The notes: generated from the letters alone by a model not told the origin. A stretch of 49,185 nt of DNA from Verrucomicrobiales bacterium (GCA_002726915.1 PBSY01000005.1:57793-106977); one strand, 5' to 3'. Shown: positions 1-8,829, counted from the stretch's first letter. A program made the numbers and translations.

Positions 1-80
1 TTAATTTAATTAATTTTTGATTACGGGAGGCTGAAGACTTACCTATTCACCCGCGTCTTTAATCCATTCCTTGAGGAACG

Positions 81-893
81 ATGAGTTGGCTTCGATTGGT
101 GATCCCGATAGTGGTGATGGCAGTGACCATCGCCATTCTGCCGAGTTGTAAGACGGCTCCCGCATCTACGAAGGCAATTCTTTGGGAGCGAGAACTGGGT
201 GCTGTCGCAGAGGCCCCCATCAGCCCCAACCGCGCCCACCAAGAACTAAACATCAAGGTCGATCTCATTCCGAAAGGTAAATACGGCCGCCGCATCTTCC
301 GTCGGATGCAGGCCCGCTACATCACAATTCATAGCACTCAAAATCCTACTGGTGACGCCTACGCACATTCCAAGGCACTGAAGCGCGGAGCTCTGCGTGG
401 CGGGGTAGTTGGTTACCTCTGTTGGCACTTCACCGTACAGGACGACGTTGTGATCCAGCACATCCCCACCGACGAGCGCGGTGAACACGCAGATTTCGAT
501 GGCCCAGGCAACCGCTACTCGATCGGTATCGAAATGTGCGAACACCGGGGCAACGACCAGGTCGCCACGATGGATCGCACCGCAAAACTTGCGGCGACAC
601 TGATGTATTATCACCAGATCCCTGTTGAGAATGTCCGAGCTCACTACCACTGGCCCCGGGAAGGCTACGAAACGCCCAACAAGAACTGTCCTCACTTTCT
701 GCTTGAAGGTGGTCGCCCAGGGACGAACTGGCGTTGGTTTGTGGGAAGAATTAATCGTCACCATGAAAGACTCGTTGCCTACAACGAGTATCTTCGGGAA
801 AAACAAAAACAAGAAGAGAGGGATCGCCACTCGAGAGAAATCGTGCAATTGCCCTGCCTCCACCGCTTCACCTGTTTTGGAGCGTTTACCTAG
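81..893 (+). CDS. N-acetylmuramoyl-L-alanine amidase, lipoprotein (Amidase_2/PGRP fold)
   Basis: The 270-aa product probably cleaves the amide bond between N-acetylmuramic acid and L-Ala in peptidoglycan, from a lipid-anchored periplasmic position. Residues 1-23 form a lipoprotein signal: a hydrophobic helix ending in LPSC, with Cys23 as the lipidation site. The catalytic domain spans about residues 60-215. Its zinc ligands are probably His84 (in ITIHST), His188 or His190 (in RAHYHW) and Cys203 (in NKNCPH), the spacing expected for Amidase_2. The segment RYSIGIEMCEH also matches the family. The 60-residue tail after the domain is basic and has no recognised domain. The ATG at 81 fits the signal peptide. 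The next gene, also exported, lies about 100 bp downstream on the same strand. The fold call is firm; substrate and role (recycling or remodelling) are inferred. Confidence 0.85.
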   Translation: MSWLRLVIPIVVMAVTIAILPSCKTAPASTKAILWERELGAVAEAPISPNRAHQELNIKVDLIPKGKYGRRIFRRMQARYITIHSTQNPTGDAYAHSKALKRGALRGGVVGYLCWHFTVQDDVVIQHIPTDERGEHADFDGPGNRYSIGIEMCEHRGNDQVATMDRTAKLAATLMYYHQIPVENVRAHYHWPREGYETPNKNCPHFLLEGGRPGTNWRWFVGRINRHHERLVAYNEYLREKQKQEERDRHSREIVQLPCLHRFTCFGAFT

Positions 894-999
894 GCAGACA
901 ACTTAATTTTCGGGATGTCGATAGAGCCTCGGTTGCGCTTCCTTCGAGTCCCTGTAATATTTGGTGACGCAACGAGATACCCACTACTCGGGAAACCTA

Positions 1000-1728
1000 A
1001 TGAAACAGCGCCTCTCCTTACTCCTGTCGCTAGCTCTACTCGCAGCAGTGTTTCAGCCAATCCCGGCCGAGGCTAAACTTGATCCTAGTGATGAGTATAT
1101 CCTTCTCGTCGGAGGCCCTGCCCTTCTTCACTGGGAAAACTTCCGACGCGAGGAACACCGCCATGATCGCTGGTGGGGTAACTTCGTGCGCGCTGCCCGA
1201 ATCCGCATTGAGCAGCTTAAAAAAGCAACTAACGAAGAGATCAATATCACCCTCATGGTTTACAAGCCCGGTTATCTCACCCGGGCCTATGAAGACGATG
1301 ATCCCCTTATTTCCTACATTGAAAGTGTTAGAGATAAATTCGGTGTGCGCCTCGTCTGGTTCAGTTCCACTGGCGAGCTGGTCAATTACATCAATCGCGG
1401 CCAGAATCGGTCAAAGATGAAAATTTCGGGATTCGAATACTACGGCCACTCCAACAAATACTGCTTCGTCTTTGACTACAGCAACGAAATCCTCGGCGCT
1501 TCAAAGTGCTTCCTCCACCAGAGCCAACTTAGTCAATTTGACCGGAAGGCCTTCGCTAGGGGCTCCTACTGCAAAAGCTGGGGCTGCCACAGTGGAGAGT
1601 CTTTCTCAGCTGCATTTCGCAAAGCTACCGGTCGCAAAATGATTGGTGCCGTCGGCAAAACTGACTACTCAGAAGTCTGGAAACAAACCCTTCCTTTCAT
1701 CTCGCCGGGAGGGCGCTGGACCAGCTAA
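1000..1728 (+). CDS. Exported protein with a possible clan CD (caspase/gingipain-like) peptidase core
   Basis: I do not recognise this 242-aa protein as a named family. The ATG at 1000 is preferred over a TTG at 961 because it begins a clean signal peptide (MKQRLSLLL... to AEA, residues 1-25). The mature part alternates beta-strand-like segments (YILLVGG, ITLMVYKP, RLVWFSS, ISGFEYYGHS) with helices. Two motifs stand out: His150 in FEYYGHSN, at the end of a hydrophobic strand, and Cys196 in SWGCHSGESF. This order, strand-His-(G/S) followed about 45 residues later by strand-Cys-x-x-Gly, is the pattern of clan CD peptidases. The fold assignment is inference; Cys191 is an alternative nucleophile. 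The neighbouring amidase suggests a cell-envelope setting, but no shared operon is proven. Confidence 0.6.
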   Translation: MKQRLSLLLSLALLAAVFQPIPAEAKLDPSDEYILLVGGPALLHWENFRREEHRHDRWWGNFVRAARIRIEQLKKATNEEINITLMVYKPGYLTRAYEDDDPLISYIESVRDKFGVRLVWFSSTGELVNYINRGQNRSKMKISGFEYYGHSNKYCFVFDYSNEILGASKCFLHQSQLSQFDRKAFARGSYCKSWGCHSGESFSAAFRKATGRKMIGAVGKTDYSEVWKQTLPFISPGGRWTS

Positions 1729-1864
1729 TTGGAAGTCTCCGAGCAACGCTAGGCATGGGAGCTTGTCTCCGATTTTTGCAACATTTGCGTGAAATTCGTC
1801 GAATTCGTGGTCCGTTCCTACCGGAACCGGCAACAGACCGGGAATTAAAACAGATCCTTCTCCC

Positions 1865-2866
1865 ATGCAGTTCGACGAACTTAAAGAGCTCTATGACCTT
1901 CCCTTTTTTGAACTGATTAAGCGTTCGAGAAAGGTGCATGAAGCCAATTGGCCCGAAAATGAAGTACAACTTTGCACTTTGCTCAGCATCAAAACCGGTG
2001 GCTGCTCCGAAGACTGCTCCTACTGCGCTCAGTCTGCTCGCTACAGCACGTCGGTCGGAGCAGAGCGACTGATGGAAAAAGAGGACATCCTTGAGCGAGC
2101 GAGATTTGCCCTTGAAAATGGGTCCACCCGCTTCTGTATGGGCGCTGCATGGAAAGGCGTCAGAGATGGCACAAAACGCTTTGACCAAGTTCTCGACATT
2201 GTCGAAGGCGTCTCAGAGTTAGGTATGGAAGTCTGCACGACACTTGGAGAGCTCGGAGAGGTTGAAGCCCAGAAACTCAAAGAGGCTGGAGTGACGGCCT
2301 ACAACCACAACATTGATACTTCTCCCGAACACTACAAAAACATCGTCACCACTCATAGCTTCCAGGATCGGCTTAATACACTTCGTCATGCCCAAGACGC
2401 CGGCATGGCCGTCTGTTCTGGTGGCATTCTCGGTCTCGGAGAGAACACCGAAGACAGACTCAAAATGTTGGAAGTCCTTAGTGGCTTTAATCCGCAACCT
2501 GAGAGCGTTCCGATTAACTCACTCGTCCCCATCCCCGGCACCCCTATGGCCGAGCAACAGGGCGTAGATTCCTTCGAAGTGGTTCGCATGATCGCTATAG
2601 CCCGAATCGCTATCCCAAACGCTAAAGTGCGGCTCTCAGCCGGACGAACCCAAATGAGCGAAGAACTACAGACCCTCTGTTTCTTTGCTGGTGCCAACTC
2701 CATTTTCTATGGCGATAAGTTGCTTACCACGAGCAATCCGCAATCAGCAGCCGATCAGGCCCTTCTTGGGAAACTCGGCCTGAAACCTCAGCAGCCTAAT
2801 CGTGACTTGGAGCCCCCCAAGGCGGAGGATTCGAGGCCTCTCGAGCCAGCCATTCCCCAAGGCTGA
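1865..2866 (+). CDS. bioB: Biotin synthase
   Basis: This radical-SAM enzyme inserts sulfur into dethiobiotin, the last step of biotin synthesis. The 333-aa protein carries the cluster-binding motif C47-x3-C51-x2-C54 (GGCSEDCSYCAQS) and further BioB signatures such as YNHNIDTSPE, CSGGILGLGE and NSLVPIPGTP. The last 30 residues are a proline-rich extension beyond the usual end of the family. The start at 1865 gives the normal N-terminus. folP follows after 17 bp on the same strand, so the two cofactor genes are probably co-transcribed. No other bio genes are present. The pyruvate carboxylase at 21.8 kb is one likely consumer of the biotin. Confidence 0.97.
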   Translation: MQFDELKELYDLPFFELIKRSRKVHEANWPENEVQLCTLLSIKTGGCSEDCSYCAQSARYSTSVGAERLMEKEDILERARFALENGSTRFCMGAAWKGVRDGTKRFDQVLDIVEGVSELGMEVCTTLGELGEVEAQKLKEAGVTAYNHNIDTSPEHYKNIVTTHSFQDRLNTLRHAQDAGMAVCSGGILGLGENTEDRLKMLEVLSGFNPQPESVPINSLVPIPGTPMAEQQGVDSFEVVRMIAIARIAIPNAKVRLSAGRTQMSEELQTLCFFAGANSIFYGDKLLTTSNPQSAADQALLGKLGLKPQQPNRDLEPPKAEDSRPLEPAIPQG

Positions 2867-2883
2867 CTAATTCCCGCTTCAAA

Positions 2884-3717
2884 ATGAAGTGGCGCTGCTC
2901 CAACCGCTCGTTCGATCTCTCCGCACATGGTGAGATCATGGGAATCGTCAATGTGACGCCCGACTCGTTTTCTGACGGTGGAAAATTTGAAGAGGCTTCC
3001 GCCGGCATCGCGCGGGGCCTCCAACTGCTCGAAGAAGGCGCCGCCATTATTGACATCGGAGGTGAATCAACACGCCCCGGAGCCGATGACGTCGCTGCCA
3101 AGGAGGAGATCCGACGAGTCATCCCGGTTATAGAGGGTATCCTAAAAGAAGCTCCAGAAGCCTGCCTCTCCATCGACACGTCCAAGGCATTGGTAGCCCG
3201 CACCGCTATCGACTCCGGCGCCGCTATCCTCAACGACGTGACTGGTTTCCGCGATCCCGAGATGATCCAGATTGCTGCCAAAACCGAAGTCGGTGTCGCC
3301 GTGATGCACATGCAGGGCGTACCGCGAACGATGCAGTCTGCCCCCCTCTACGAAAATGTCGTTGCTGATATCTGCTCGTTCTTTGAGGAACGTCACTCCA
3401 CGTTAGTCGCAGCGGGCATCAACAGTGAGGCAATCGTTTACGATCCCGGAATCGGTTTCGGGAAAAACCAGGACCACAATCTCACCCTGTTACGCCACCT
3501 TGATCGACTGGCCGTTTCTAATCGCCCCCTTCTTCTGGGTGTCTCGAGGAAATCATTCATCGGGAAAATTCTCAAAAGTGATGCGATAGAAGAGCGCCGC
3601 TGGCCCACCGTCGCCATAACGGCTCACGCTACTTCCCTAGGAGTTCCCCTGCACCGCGTTCATGAAGTGAAGCCCAACCTTGAAGCCATGAGAATGACCG
3701 AGGCCATCATGAGCTGA
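2884..3717 (+). CDS. folP: Dihydropteroate synthase
   Basis: This cytoplasmic enzyme condenses 6-hydroxymethyl-7,8-dihydropterin pyrophosphate with p-aminobenzoate in folate synthesis. At 277 aa it has the normal length. Diagnostic motifs are GIVNVTPDSFSDGG (pterin and pyrophosphate loop), IDIGGESTRPGA and the C-terminal GVSRKSFIG. It lies 17 bp downstream of bioB and converges on the GNAT gene, whose stop is only 2 bp away on the other strand. No folK, folB or glmM is next to it, so the bioB-folP pairing is a local arrangement and not a pathway operon. Confidence 0.96.
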   Translation: MKWRCSNRSFDLSAHGEIMGIVNVTPDSFSDGGKFEEASAGIARGLQLLEEGAAIIDIGGESTRPGADDVAAKEEIRRVIPVIEGILKEAPEACLSIDTSKALVARTAIDSGAAILNDVTGFRDPEMIQIAAKTEVGVAVMHMQGVPRTMQSAPLYENVVADICSFFEERHSTLVAAGINSEAIVYDPGIGFGKNQDHNLTLLRHLDRLAVSNRPLLLGVSRKSFIGKILKSDAIEERRWPTVAITAHATSLGVPLHRVHEVKPNLEAMRMTEAIMS

Positions 3718-3719
3718 TT

Positions 3720-4682
3720 CTACAAAACTACAAAAGCGGCAAGGTATTCGTCCTGCCGATCAGCCCAGCGCTCCTTGTAGGTAGAATACATCCCAAGATC
3801 GTACTCCTCGAGACCAGCTTCAACGCATCGCTGGATGTTCTCCAGTTGAAGCCGGTTTCCTATTGCGGACGATTTAACTCCTGCAACGTAGCTCATCTGT
3901 AGGCCTCTATACTGGTTGGCAAATTCTGCACCAAGAATGTAAGCAATATCTTCCTTATCCTTGCGCGCAAAAAGGATTCGCAAACGCCCAGATTGACTAA
4001 GTCTTTCCAAGAGGTGGCGATAAAACATCAGGTAGTCGTTGCCCTGGAAAATGTCTGTTCCCTCCTGCCACTTGTATGTCTGCTTCTGAATCGCAATAAC
4101 CCTGCGAAACAAAAAATTTACGTCGTCCTTGCTCCCATCTACGATCTCGATTCCATCCTCTGAAGGTAACTGTCGAACCGACTTTTGGAACTTCTTCGAC
4201 CGCCGCCCCAACCAGGATTGGTAACCGTCTTCCAGTTCAATAACCATGCAATCAGTGGCGGGAAATTCTTCATAACGTGAACTAGCCAGCCCTAATTTCC
4301 TGAGCCTGCGGTGAAGCTCTCTCTCATTTCTTACCCCGCCGATGCAGAATCCTGCAGAGCCTGACATCTCGCTGCCATGCCTCTTCAACATATCCACACA
4401 CACCTCGGGCTCTCCGATCAGAGGACAACCAAACATCCAGGCTGACTCTAGCGGGAACCAAATCCCACGGCCCCCACGATCTACCATCACAAGCCAGTTA
4501 CCGTCATCTTCGACGATACAATATTCCGGTTCGCGATTGGAATCACCAGCATGCAGAAATTCATTGGCCGCACTTATCCAGATAGAGGATGAACAAAACT
4601 TGGCGATCTCTCCCTGCGCTGAGACCGCAGCATCGAAGCCCACTGGTCCGCTATGAAACTCTCGGTAGGACAGCCGTTTCAT
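3720..4682 (-). CDS. BioF2-like GNAT-fold acyltransferase
   Basis: The 320-aa protein looks like the BioF2-like/CelD branch of the GNAT superfamily (two GNAT domains, related to FemAB). The segment around SWLGRRSKKFQKSVRQ is the typical signature where a basic helix follows the first domain. The second half (YILGAEF...GLQMSYV...EYDLGMYSTYKERW) matches the core of the second GNAT domain. No signal peptide is visible, so the protein is probably cytoplasmic. Its substrate is unknown; relatives transfer acyl or aminoacyl groups in cell-envelope or polysaccharide metabolism. It is the last gene of a three-gene minus-strand unit after the thioredoxin-fold protein and the HtrA protease, 19 bp behind the latter. 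Confidence 0.75.
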   Translation of the reverse strand: MKRLSYREFHSGPVGFDAAVSAQGEIAKFCSSSIWISAANEFLHAGDSNREPEYCIVEDDGNWLVMVDRGGRGIWFPLESAWMFGCPLIGEPEVCVDMLKRHGSEMSGSAGFCIGGVRNERELHRRLRKLGLASSRYEEFPATDCMVIELEDGYQSWLGRRSKKFQKSVRQLPSEDGIEIVDGSKDDVNFLFRRVIAIQKQTYKWQEGTDIFQGNDYLMFYRHLLERLSQSGRLRILFARKDKEDIAYILGAEFANQYRGLQMSYVAGVKSSAIGNRLQLENIQRCVEAGLEEYDLGMYSTYKERWADRQDEYLAAFVVL

Positions 4683-4701
4683 TCAGACTTCCGCGAGAAG
4701 A

Positions 4702-6255
4702 TCACTTTAGGATCGCCTGAATGATCTTACCCTGCCGGCTAAGGGTGATTACCGTCGCCGAATCCGTCGGCAACGACCCCATAAGGTCATAGAATGATGC
4801 GATGTCACTTACCCGTGAACGATTGATTTGGTGAATTAAATCGCCCTTTCGAAAGCGGCGCTCGGCCTGAGAGCCTTCCACAACCTCGGAAACGAGGATA
4901 GCAGGATAATCAGCGCCAACTCCCATAGAATTGCGCTCCCTTGCCGTCAAGTCCCGAACCTTGATGCCAATCGCATCAACGATGGATTGACCAGTCGTCA
5001 GAATATCAGACTTCAATCGCAGAGTGTTGGTGTCAGACTTCGCCATCGCAGTGACCTCGGTTTCCATCGGTTTACCCTTGCGAATAATGGTTACCTTTGC
5101 GGTCTCGTCTGATTTCATTAACCGAATTCGGCTCAGGGCATCTTCGGCCGACTGCATCGCTTTACCGTCAAGTTTGGTAATAACATCACCGGGCAGGAGA
5201 CTCGCTGCCTCCGCAGGAGATCCTTCGACAACACTGGTAATAACGGCTCCGTTGAGACTACGGAGCCCTACCGCGAGCGCATAATTTCGGGAGATATTCT
5301 CAAGCTCTAAGCCGAAGTATCCACGAATCAGAGGCCTTCCTAAAACAATAGCTTCAAACACTTCCCGCACTTCATTTGCGGGAATAGCCAGACCAATACC
5401 TTGCCAGACTTGGACATTTTGTTGCCCCGTGAAGATCGCCACATTGATTCCAATAATTTCGCCACGTACGTTGACGAGCGGTCCGCCGGAATTCCCGGGA
5501 TTAATCACGGCATCCACTTGGAAATATTCGTTAGCCGCGTCACTCAACTCCCGCTGCTTCGCGCTAATGATGCCGCGCGTCACTGATTCACTCAGCCCGA
5601 AGGGATTACCCACCGCCATTACCATTTCACCCACGCGGACCTTCTCGGAATCACCGAAACCAAGAGGACGGAATTTCGGGAGAGTAGCTCCTTCTGGAGC
5701 TTTGATCTTTAAGACCGCGACATCAACGTTCGGCTCGCTACCAACCCACTCTGCCGGATATTGGCTGCCATCATGCGTCGTCACGAGAATTTCATCCACC
5801 CCGGCAACAACATGGTGGTTTGTCACGATATGACCTTCCTCCGTGACAATCACACCGGAACCTAAACCGGGCTCTCGAAAGCTCTGATTCTGACGGCGAT
5901 AACCAAATCCCCACGGGTCGGTGGGTACTGCAGTGACGACGTTTTTAATCCGCGAGGTGTCGATACTGACCACAGAAGGCACTACCGCATCAGTCAGATC
6001 AGCTAACGCAAGATTCACTTTTTCCAGCACATCTGTACCACTGAGATCGAGAGGAACTGCCCGCAGGAGGGAACCTTCTCCACCAGCCTGCGCAAGCAGA
6101 CCTTCATCAACTCCGATAGCGGCCGCTACAGGCCGTCCTTCGATCAGGTCGAAAATGTCATATCGGCTGTCCCGGTCAATCAGTACGGCGTAGACACCCG
6201 CAGCGATTAGAAGAGCTGAGATTAAAACGGCCGATTGGAAAAGAAATCGTTTCAT
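4702..6255 (-). CDS. HtrA/DegP-type periplasmic serine protease with two PDZ domains
   Basis: This quality-control protease is anchored or exported by an N-terminal hydrophobic helix. I chose the ATG at 6255 over a TTG at 6309 because the protein then begins directly with MKRFLFQSAV and a hydrophobic segment. In the 517-aa product the catalytic triad is His148 (VTNHHVV), Asp178 (NVDVAVLK) and Ser256 (NPGNSGGP). The first PDZ domain follows at about residues 320-410. The second, C-terminal one contains the binding-loop-like segment YPAILVSEVVEGSQAE. Order and length match DegP/MucD proteins. It lies between the thioredoxin-fold protein (59 bp upstream) and the GNAT gene, which suggests joint expression under envelope stress; that regulation is inferred. 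Confidence 0.93.
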   Translation of the reverse strand: MKRFLFQSAVLISALLIAAGVYAVLIDRDSRYDIFDLIEGRPVAAAIGVDEGLLAQAGGEGSLLRAVPLDLSGTDVLEKVNLALADLTDAVVPSVVSIDTSRIKNVVTAVPTDPWGFGYRRQNQSFREPGLGSGVIVTEEGHIVTNHHVVAGVDEILVTTHDGSQYPAEWVGSEPNVDVAVLKIKAPEGATLPKFRPLGFGDSEKVRVGEMVMAVGNPFGLSESVTRGIISAKQRELSDAANEYFQVDAVINPGNSGGPLVNVRGEIIGINVAIFTGQQNVQVWQGIGLAIPANEVREVFEAIVLGRPLIRGYFGLELENISRNYALAVGLRSLNGAVITSVVEGSPAEAASLLPGDVITKLDGKAMQSAEDALSRIRLMKSDETAKVTIIRKGKPMETEVTAMAKSDTNTLRLKSDILTTGQSIVDAIGIKVRDLTARERNSMGVGADYPAILVSEVVEGSQAERRFRKGDLIHQINRSRVSDIASFYDLMGSLPTDSATVITLSRQGKIIQAILK

Positions 6256-6314
6256 CGAATTAGTAAGACGCTGGTCGAGTGAGACGAACCAAGCAGAGTC
6301 GCCAGCCAAAGATA

Positions 6315-7265
6315 TTACGGCTCTTCATCTCCCTCTATATCAATCTTATCCGCACGCGGGAAAGACTCCACCAACTTTTGGTCCTTTAGGGCAAGGTCTT
6401 TTATACTGATAACCCACTCTACACCAGCCGCATCCTTAAGGGCGACATACTTCGTGTCGTGCTTCAGGAAGCGTGCAAAAATTTCCTTTCCTAGATGGTT
6501 TGACCAGTCCCGAAAACCGGCTCGCATCATCTGTTTTTTTCTGACGTCAATAGACCCCAAAACCGGGAGGCACGCCGCCTGTAATTCATCAAAATAGTCC
6601 ACCGGACGACCCGTGCGATAGCCTCTCATTCCTTTCTCAACTTCTCCACTAGGGTTGAAAATCAAAACATTGGGGTAGCCACGAACTTTGAATTTCTCCT
6701 TGATACGACGGAGCGGGTCAGGGGCATCTGTCTGATTCCTTGGATAATTCAGATAACAGATCACGAGATTGTTCTTCACGTATTCATTAAAACTTTTGGT
6801 CGAAAAGACTTCCTCAGAAAGGGCCATTGCCTGAGTATTCCATGCTCCCGTAAACAGTAGCATCATGGGGCGCTGTTCCCGCTGAGCCCGCGCGAAAGCG
6901 TAACTTGGGTTGATCTCCCACCAGGCGCTTTCTGGATCGTCCGGATAAACCGGGATCCGCTGAGGGCGCAGATCCTCGATTAGTCGTCCCCGGGCTTGCA
7001 TCGACGAAACAGTCGCGCCCACGGGCTCATTTAGCTGCTGACTATCCTGTTGGACGGGTTGCTGGGAAATTTGAGGGGATGCCGCTGTGGGCACCGTAAA
7101 ATCAGCGACGGGAGCAATAGGATAGGCGGGTTGCGTCCTAATAGGGGACTCAACTCGCGGAGTTGCTCGACTGTCTGAGGCCTCCTGCGCAGGTAGGATC
7201 GAGAAGCCCGCCACGCAACTCCCCAGTGCAATGACAAGCAAGGTTCTGTCACATTCCATTCGCAT
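6315..7265 (-). CDS. Exported thioredoxin-fold protein lacking redox cysteines, with SHD1-like C-terminus
   Basis: The 316-aa protein has an N-terminal hydrophobic signal (LLVIALGSCVAGFSILPAQE), a Pro/Gln-rich linker, and a thioredoxin_7-like domain in the middle. That domain keeps the surrounding sequence (MMLLFTGAWNTQAM, GYPNVLIFNPSGE with the cis-Pro), but WNTQ stands where WCxxC is expected, so it cannot act as a disulfide oxidoreductase. The C-terminal 60 residues (RDWSNHLGKEIFARFL, YVALKDAAG, LALKDQKLVES) resemble the SHD1 domain common in Planctomycetes and Verrucomicrobia. The start is the ATG at 7265; a GTG lies one codon upstream. It heads the unit with htrA, which suggests a chaperone-like or scaffold role in the envelope. 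That role is inference. Confidence 0.75.
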   Translation of the reverse strand: MRMECDRTLLVIALGSCVAGFSILPAQEASDSRATPRVESPIRTQPAYPIAPVADFTVPTAASPQISQQPVQQDSQQLNEPVGATVSSMQARGRLIEDLRPQRIPVYPDDPESAWWEINPSYAFARAQREQRPMMLLFTGAWNTQAMALSEEVFSTKSFNEYVKNNLVICYLNYPRNQTDAPDPLRRIKEKFKVRGYPNVLIFNPSGEVEKGMRGYRTGRPVDYFDELQAACLPVLGSIDVRKKQMMRAGFRDWSNHLGKEIFARFLKHDTKYVALKDAAGVEWVISIKDLALKDQKLVESFPRADKIDIEGDEEP

Positions 7266-7367
7266 CACAGCTTAGTCATCAACAATAAAGCACGGATTTT
7301 CCGGATAGGAAAATTGACAATGAGCATGAGCGTTGCTCACTTTGGGACCGCCTCCCGCCGTATACTG

Positions 7368-7901
7368 ATGGCTCAACCAACTTCGAATACAAAACTTTAC
7401 CGGGTCTTTGTCTTTGTCCTGCTCATGGTCATGTGGGTTGTACTGTCGGGTTTTTTTGACGCCTTTCACCTCTCCCTTGGCCTCATCTCATGCGCTATCG
7501 TCGTCTGGCTCTCGTCGGATCTCCTTTTCGAAAAACGGCACCACCATCTCCGCGTCCGCATCAAACAGGGCTTTGGTCTTTTTGCTTATCTCATATGGAT
7601 GATCGGCCAGATCGTTCTTAGCAACATCTGCGTGCTGAAGTTGGCACTCGGTGATCTCGATAAACTTGAGCCCCAGATTTTGCGCTACAAATGCTCTCTC
7701 AATACCGATTTTCAGCGCTTCCTACTCGCCAACTCTATCACCCTGACTCCCGGTACGGTCACAATCAAAATCATCGGGGACACGTTCTACGTTCATGCTA
7801 TCAGCGACGAAACCGCGCAAGGACTCGATGGAAAGATGGAAAACCGCATCAAAAAGGTATTCGCTGATGACTACGAAACCTCAACCGAATCGCCCGCATG
7901 A
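7368..7901 (+). CDS. mrpE: Mrp-type antiporter subunit E (MbhA-like)
   Basis: This is the first gene of the antiporter operon. The 177-aa membrane protein has two or three N-terminal transmembrane helices followed by a cytoplasmic domain with the family hallmark LLANSITLTPGTVTI and a VHAIS segment. The ATG at 7368 places the first helix soon after the start, as usual for MrpE; in-frame alternatives lie at 7314 (TTG) and 7320 (ATG). The stop overlaps the start of mrpF by 4 bp. MrpE is an accessory subunit that helps assemble the Na+/H+ antiporter. Only about 100 bp separate it from the divergent thioredoxin-fold gene, so the operon promoter must lie there. Confidence 0.92.
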   Translation: MAQPTSNTKLYRVFVFVLLMVMWVVLSGFFDAFHLSLGLISCAIVVWLSSDLLFEKRHHHLRVRIKQGFGLFAYLIWMIGQIVLSNICVLKLALGDLDKLEPQILRYKCSLNTDFQRFLLANSITLTPGTVTIKIIGDTFYVHAISDETAQGLDGKMENRIKKVFADDYETSTESPA

Positions 7902-8206
7902 CGTTCGAAGACTTTACTGTGGGCGTCGGGGTGGCGATTTTCTTACTGATGTTGCCCTCCCTTTGGCGAATCGTAAGGGGGCCGAGCGCTCTTGATAGAA
8001 TCGTTGCCGTCAACGTGATCGGCACCAAGACAGCCGTACTCCTTATCATCATTGGGGTCGTGTTCAAACGAGTCGAAATGTTCGTCGATTTCGCACTCGC
8101 ATATGCGCTGCTCAACTTTACGGGTTCGTTGGCAGCGGCGCGTTATCTCCACAAGACCAAGGCGGACCAAGAAACGACCGAAGAAGGCACCGTGACAAGA
8201 TCATGA
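7898..8206 (+). CDS. mrpF: Mrp-type antiporter subunit F (MbhB-like)
   Basis: This small 102-aa membrane protein has three predicted transmembrane helices. The cytoplasmic loop RIVRGPSALDRIVAVN is the signature of MrpF/MbhB, and the third helix (FVDFALAYALLNFTGSLAAARY) is typical. It overlaps mrpE and mrpG by 4 bp each (ATGA junctions), showing translational coupling. Its role is structural within the membrane antiporter complex. Confidence 0.93.
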   Translation: MTFEDFTVGVGVAIFLLMLPSLWRIVRGPSALDRIVAVNVIGTKTAVLLIIIGVVFKRVEMFVDFALAYALLNFTGSLAAARYLHKTKADQETTEEGTVTRS

Positions 8207-8574
8207 TTATCTCAATCATCAGCGCTATTTTTATCGGAACCGGGATTATCTTCTTCGCCGGTGCTGCCATCGGTATTATCCGGTTTCCTGACTTTTACAC
8301 CCGCACTCACGCTGCCGGCAAAGGCGATACGCTTTCTAGTCTGCTCGTAATCACAGGATTTGCCATCTACCAACTCAACGGTTTCGAGAGCTTCTCAGAG
8401 AATTGGCCTATCCTGCTGGTCATCCTCAAACTGCTCGGCGTTAGCATTTTCATCCTTTTCACCAGTCCCACCGCCACTCATGCACTGATGGATGCTGGTT
8501 GGGAGGAATGCAGCAAACCTAAAATCAAAGAAGGTCGTCCCAATCATCTTGGCGAAGACTCTGACCAGTTTTAG
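8203..8574 (+). CDS. mrpG: Mrp-type antiporter subunit G (MbhC-like)
   Basis: The 123-aa product has three transmembrane helices. The diagnostic loop GIIRFPDFYTRTHAAGKGDTL matches MrpG/MnhG, and the last helix is followed by TSPTATHALMDAGW, also family-typical. The C-terminal tail is cytoplasmic and hydrophilic. It overlaps mrpF by 4 bp and precedes the MbhD-like gene by 9 bp. Confidence 0.94.
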   Translation: MIISIISAIFIGTGIIFFAGAAIGIIRFPDFYTRTHAAGKGDTLSSLLVITGFAIYQLNGFESFSENWPILLVILKLLGVSIFILFTSPTATHALMDAGWEECSKPKIKEGRPNHLGEDSDQF

Positions 8575-8583
8575 GACGCCGCC

Positions 8584-8829
8584 ATGATCTTCGCTTTCGA
8601 TTTTATCATCCTTATTTTTATGGTCGTAGCCGCGATCATTTCGCTAAACATTAAAGATCTGCTCAGCGCTTCAATGATTTTCGGGATCTACGGATTTCTC
8701 ATTTGTTTGCTCTGGGCCGAAATGGGGGCCGTTGACGTCGCCTTTACCGAGGCCGCCGTGGGTGCCGGAGTGAGTACAGTGCTTCTCATCGCAACCGTCT
8801 ACAACACCAAACGCAAATCGTCTGACTGA
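8584..8829 (+). CDS. MbhD-like subunit (DUF4040; equivalent to part of the MrpA C-terminus)
   Basis: This 81-aa protein has three transmembrane helices and ends with the sequence VDVAFTEAAVGAGVSTVLL. That segment is the hallmark of the MbhD/DUF4040 domain, which in canonical Mrp systems is part of the C-terminus of the large MrpA subunit. Here it is a separate gene, as in the archaeal Mbh operon. The stop overlaps the start of the next gene by 1 bp (TGATG). Confidence 0.9.
   Translation: MIFAFDFIILIFMVVAAIISLNIKDLLSASMIFGIYGFLICLLWAEMGAVDVAFTEAAVGAGVSTVLLIATVYNTKRKSSD

Noticed and set aside
1755..1916. A 53-codon plus-strand frame (MGACLRFLQHLREIRRIRG...) between the clan CD-like gene and bioB, continuing an open frame from about 1690.
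   Set aside because: It overlaps the start of bioB by about 50 bp and has no ribosome site or family match. It could be a frameshifted C-terminal extension of the preceding gene, but that gene ends plausibly at 1728.
7314..7366. TTGACA (7314) and TATACT (7361) as a promoter for the antiporter operon.
   Set aside because: The spacing is about 41 bp in place of about 17, and TATACT directly abuts the chosen start codon.
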